Assembly (NCBI GenBank): GCA_030536615.1
Contig: JAUNPQ010000012.1
Coordinates: 2,035-39,601, forward strand
DNA length: 37,567 bases
DNA from: Bacteroidales bacterium
GTDB lineage: Bacteria; Bacteroidota; Bacteroidia; Bacteroidales; Muribaculaceae
Direction: 5' to 3'
Part shown: piece by piece, positions 34,789-37,567 of the stretch
How positions within the stretch are numbered: position 1 is the stretch's first letter
How the letters are laid out: every line of letters starts with the position of its first letter
The notes under the pieces: model-generated
The model's database searches: none
What the model was told of the DNA's origin: nothing
What the model saw: only the letters and a program-made list of their open reading frames with translations
Made by a program: the position numbers and the translations under genes

Positions 34789-35568
34789 TCAGATACGTTC
34801 TGCATCAGCGGCATTGAGCCATGCGCGGCTGCTGTTGTTGATTTTTACTTCATACCACATAGAGACATTCGGGTCATCGGGTGTGGCAAGTGAGTCAATG
34901 ATCTCCACTCTCGCTCCGCCGGGAATGGGGACAACTTTGTCGGTTTTCCCTCCCGCAGTCGATGGCTGGGAGCGCAGATTTGAGACCGGCGCCGTTATTA
35001 CAGCATATGAATCATCATTCATGGCGTTTGCAGTCTGACAGGCTATGGCAAGTATATAGATGAAGACGGCCAGTGATACCAATGCTCCGAAGAATCCGGT
35101 CTTGCGGATCATGATCCTGTCTGTGAAAAGGTACAATGCCACGCATCCGCATGTTATCACAAACATTGCGAATGCCAGCCATGCCCATGTGTCAGGACTG
35201 AACCGGGACTTTATCCCTTCGTGGATGTTTGTCAGGAATGAACTGTCATCCTCAGGCGCGCCGACAATATTGCTTTTCACAAAATCACGGTTTATGCGTG
35301 CGTCCTCATTCGCGGGGTCCACTTTCAGGGCGCGTTCGTAGAATATTATCGCCTGTCCTATGTTCCCCAGACGGTAATACGTGTTCCCGATGTTGTAGTA
35401 GAGATTGGATGATGCTCCTTCAGTGTCAAGCGCTTTTCTATAGGAATCAAGTGCCTGTGGATAATTCTGTCGTGCGTATGCCGAGTCACCGGCACTTCCT
35501 GCCGATGCGGCATGCCCGACAATGGAGCATATCAATGCGGCGAATGCTATTATTATTGTTCTTTTCAT
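34789..35568 (-). CDS. batE: BatE: TPR and SH3-domain membrane protein of the Bat operon
   Basis: A 259-residue envelope protein. MKRTIIIAFAALICSIVGHA is a signal peptide. Residues about 24-100 hold TPR repeats (YYNIGNTYYRLGNIGQAII, ERALKVDPANEDARIN), two membrane helices follow (about 127-147 and 158-178), and a bacterial SH3-like domain (VSNLRSQPST... to the end) closes the protein. ATG 35568 is chosen because the longer upstream frame overlaps batD and has no signal-like start. The gene begins 4 nt after the batD stop. Bat proteins, first described in Bacteroides fragilis, are linked to aerotolerance and envelope stability; the molecular role of BatE is not settled. Confidence 0.9.
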   Translation of the reverse strand: MKRTIIIAFAALICSIVGHAASAGSAGDSAYARQNYPQALDSYRKALDTEGASSNLYYNIGNTYYRLGNIGQAIIFYERALKVDPANEDARINRDFVKSNIVGAPEDDSSFLTNIHEGIKSRFSPDTWAWLAFAMFVITCGCVALYLFTDRIMIRKTGFFGALVSLAVFIYILAIACQTANAMNDDSYAVITAPVSNLRSQPSTAGGKTDKVVPIPGGARVEIIDSLATPDDPNVSMWYEVKINNSSRAWLNAADAERI

Positions 35569-35572
35569 CGGG

Positions 35573-37417
35573 TTACTGTCTGTTCTTTCGTTTGAATGAT
35601 TCAAGTTGTCCAATGAGGCTTGAGGTCTCGTCATAGAGCTGTGATGAGTGTGAGTCACCGCCATCGGGAGTGAAACGGGCCATCTCGCAATCATCAAGTA
35701 CCTTGATGGTGCGGTCTATCAAGTCTTTGCCAAAACCGGCTTTGCCCATCTGGTCGCTTATGTTGTCGCGGGTGAGTGCGGATGCCGGGATGCGGAGTTT
35801 GTCGCTGATATAACCCCACAGGGCTGCCGCAAGCGCTTCATGATATTTCTCCGCGTTATGGGCGTTCAGATAGGTGCGTGCCGTTTTGAGACGTTTTGTG
35901 GCAACGCTGTTGGCGCGTGCCGTTCGCCGTCCAATCACATCGGCATTGAGCTTGAGGTAGCGGCGGTATACGATTACAGCTCCCGCAAGTCCGCAGATGA
36001 CGATGATGTAGCAGAGCACATACAGCAACGTGTGGAGCACGCGGTGATGCTCGGCTGTGAGTGTCTCGTTCTTCAACGGTTTGATGTAAAGGATGTCATC
36101 CATGTCCTTTTTCTCACTTGATCCGGTCATGGCCGCCGAAGGTGCTGCGGAACCTTTCAATATCTTGCGTTCTATGGCAGGGATGGTGACAGTGACATAC
36201 TTGCCTGTGGCGGGGTTGAAATATACGAATGGTGTTTCAGGCAGTTTCAAAACGCCCTCGTGCTGGGGAATAAAGGTGTATGTCGCAGTGAACTTACCGG
36301 TAAGATCGCTGCCGTTGAATTTTGTGTCGGTATCACTTTCGGGGTTGTATTCCTCAACGTTTGTTCCGAAGTCTATGTCGGGAATGGTAAGGTATTTTAT
36401 GTTTCCCGTACCGTTGACGGTCAGGGTGTATGTCGCAGCCTCGTTGGTGCGCAGCAGGCTCGGTTCAAGGGTGGCTTTTGCTGTGAAAGCGGTGCCCACG
36501 GCGCCGTTGAATCCTGCCGGCCGTGGTTCCGGGAGAGGCGATACGGTGACGTTTACTGAATTGGACAGGGTGGTTATGTTCTTGGAGATGGGTCTGCGGG
36601 TGGCGAAAAATCCGTTTGAGACAATCTCATAAGTCTGGAGCGTTACATCATAACGTCCTGAGTTTATGGTGAGCTTTCCTGCTTTCTGTGGATATAACAG
36701 GCATTTTTTTACGATGACCGTATAATAGTTGTCACCGCGGAAATGCACAAGGTGAGGCTGTTCGTTCACGGGCAGTTCCTCGCTCAGGAATCCGTCGAAA
36801 GAGGGGAGGGTTGTGGCGCGGAAACTGGTGATGTCATGTTTGGTGTATACCCTTATGGTGGCTATGACGGCTTCATTTTCATATACTTTGTCCTTTGACA
36901 TGGATACAGTTACAATGATGTCATTGGGCTTTATGTCCGGAGATGTGCCTGAGGACCCCTGATAATCGTCATATGCCGGTGCGGATTGTTGCTGCCGGCT
37001 GCTCCTGTCAGGAGGCAGAATGGTTATGCTGGCCCGTTTGGATGTGAGCGTTTTTCCGTTGTCATTTATGCTGAGTGAAGGAACCGTGACTGTCCCTGCT
37101 TTGTCGGCCCGGTATGTGAATGTGTAGTCGCGTTGCACAGATGACTGTGCCGTGCCGTTTATGAAGCTGTAACTCTCCATTGTTGATACGCCCGGTCCGA
37201 ACAGGAGGGTGCATCCTTTAAGTTGCGGCGCCTGTGCCTTTGAGATCTGGGCATTGGCGTTTGTGACACGGAAAGTGACGGTGAAGTTGTTGCCTTCAAC
37301 CACCTGGGCCGGTGCATGGACGCTGAATGATGCCCCCTGCGCGCTTGCTGTCAGGGAGCCGGCAAGTGTGATGAGGAATACCAGTAATGTCAGTCGTATG
37401 TTTGATGTCATCATCAT
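35573..37417 (-). CDS. batD: BatD: oxygen-tolerance protein
   Basis: A 614-residue protein with a signal peptide (LTLLVFLITLAGSLTASAQ). Repeated periplasmic immunoglobulin-like beta domains follow (FSVHAPAQVVEGNNFTVTFR and DIIVTVSMSKDKVYENEAVI are typical). A single membrane helix lies near residues 458-485 (LLYVLCYIIVICGLAGAVIV), and a cytoplasmic helical tail of about 120 residues ends the protein. This is the BatD (PF13584) layout. It is expected to act with BatA, BatB, BatC and BatE in the inner membrane. It lies 29 nt after the batC stop and 4 nt before batE. Three consecutive Met codons make the exact start uncertain by two residues. Confidence 0.92.
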   Translation of the reverse strand: MMMTSNIRLTLLVFLITLAGSLTASAQGASFSVHAPAQVVEGNNFTVTFRVTNANAQISKAQAPQLKGCTLLFGPGVSTMESYSFINGTAQSSVQRDYTFTYRADKAGTVTVPSLSINDNGKTLTSKRASITILPPDRSSRQQQSAPAYDDYQGSSGTSPDIKPNDIIVTVSMSKDKVYENEAVIATIRVYTKHDITSFRATTLPSFDGFLSEELPVNEQPHLVHFRGDNYYTVIVKKCLLYPQKAGKLTINSGRYDVTLQTYEIVSNGFFATRRPISKNITTLSNSVNVTVSPLPEPRPAGFNGAVGTAFTAKATLEPSLLRTNEAATYTLTVNGTGNIKYLTIPDIDFGTNVEEYNPESDTDTKFNGSDLTGKFTATYTFIPQHEGVLKLPETPFVYFNPATGKYVTVTIPAIERKILKGSAAPSAAMTGSSEKKDMDDILYIKPLKNETLTAEHHRVLHTLLYVLCYIIVICGLAGAVIVYRRYLKLNADVIGRRTARANSVATKRLKTARTYLNAHNAEKYHEALAAALWGYISDKLRIPASALTRDNISDQMGKAGFGKDLIDRTIKVLDDCEMARFTPDGGDSHSSQLYDETSSLIGQLESFKRKNRQ

Positions 37418-37446
37418 GGTTTTATCAAGTTATGTAGAACCTTGTC

Positions 37447-37567
37447 TTACCAGGGCTTGTCTGTGGTGCGGCTGCCTTGCTGCACGGGCTGTGCCTTGCG
37501 GCGGGTGGCGTTCTCCTTGTTCTGGACGGACTGGAGTATTTGTTGGTCGTTCTGGTTCTGTTTGGGC
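37447..37567 (-). CDS. batC: BatC, C-terminal end (partial)
   Basis: The last 39 codons of an open frame that runs off the window end. They read PKQNQNDQQILQSVQNKENA, then a basic stretch, and end in TTDKPW. The Q/N-rich segment with QQILQxVQNKE and the terminal Trp match the C-terminus of BatC, a TPR protein of the Bat operon. Its position directly upstream of batD fits the batABCDE order. The TPR domain itself lies outside the window. Confidence 0.75.
   Translation of the reverse strand, partial: PKQNQNDQQILQSVQNKENATRRKAQPVQQGSRTTDKPW

Overview
The window looks like a chromosomal segment of a Bacteroidales bacterium, perhaps Muribaculaceae; the family is a guess from gene content and base composition. 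The order-level call rests on promoters of the Bacteroidetes form (TTTG, about 20 nt, TAnnTTTG), a Bat-type (BatC/D/E) aerotolerance operon, a two-subunit methylmalonyl-CoA mutase, a Wza/Wzc export module and weak ribosome binding sites. No tRNA, rRNA, insertion sequence or CRISPR array was seen.

Region 1 (3-3968, plus strand) is the end of an export and control module: a Wza-like outer-membrane export protein cut by the window start, a Wzc-type co-polymerase fused to a BY-kinase, and a CpsB/YwqE-type PHP phosphatase. A terminator and a 420-nt intergenic stretch with a clear promoter follow.

Region 2 (4389-28177, plus strand) reads as one roughly 24-kb exopolysaccharide, capsule or O-antigen operon ending at a strong bidirectional terminator. 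It encodes five WbpA/B/D/E/I-like enzymes that together would make UDP-ManNAc(3NAc)A, plus WecB/WecC-like enzymes for UDP-ManNAcA. It also has an unusual initiating phosphoglycosyl transferase, two tandem flippases (the first frameshifted), a Wzy-like polymerase, a NodB-like deacetylase, four glycosyltransferases and a DUF354 GT-B protein. Two genes do not belong to textbook polysaccharide pathways: an FRG-domain protein overlapping wbpI by 4 nt, and a 1008-residue FAD/Fe-S oxidoreductase between wbpI and wbpB. The second has a plausible role: WbpB-family dehydrogenases re-oxidise bound NADH with 2-oxoglutarate, releasing 2-hydroxyglutarate, and this enzyme resembles YdiJ-type 2-hydroxyglutarate dehydrogenases. 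The operon may therefore carry its own by-product recycling step. This is the most interesting hypothesis in the window.

Region 3 (28251-37567) is mostly on the minus strand and looks like housekeeping: mutA-mutB from a consensus promoter, a divergent plus-strand YigZ/IMPACT protein, a DUF2007 plus double-Usp stress protein, a small helix-turn-helix protein with its own promoter, and batE, batD and the 3' end of batC.
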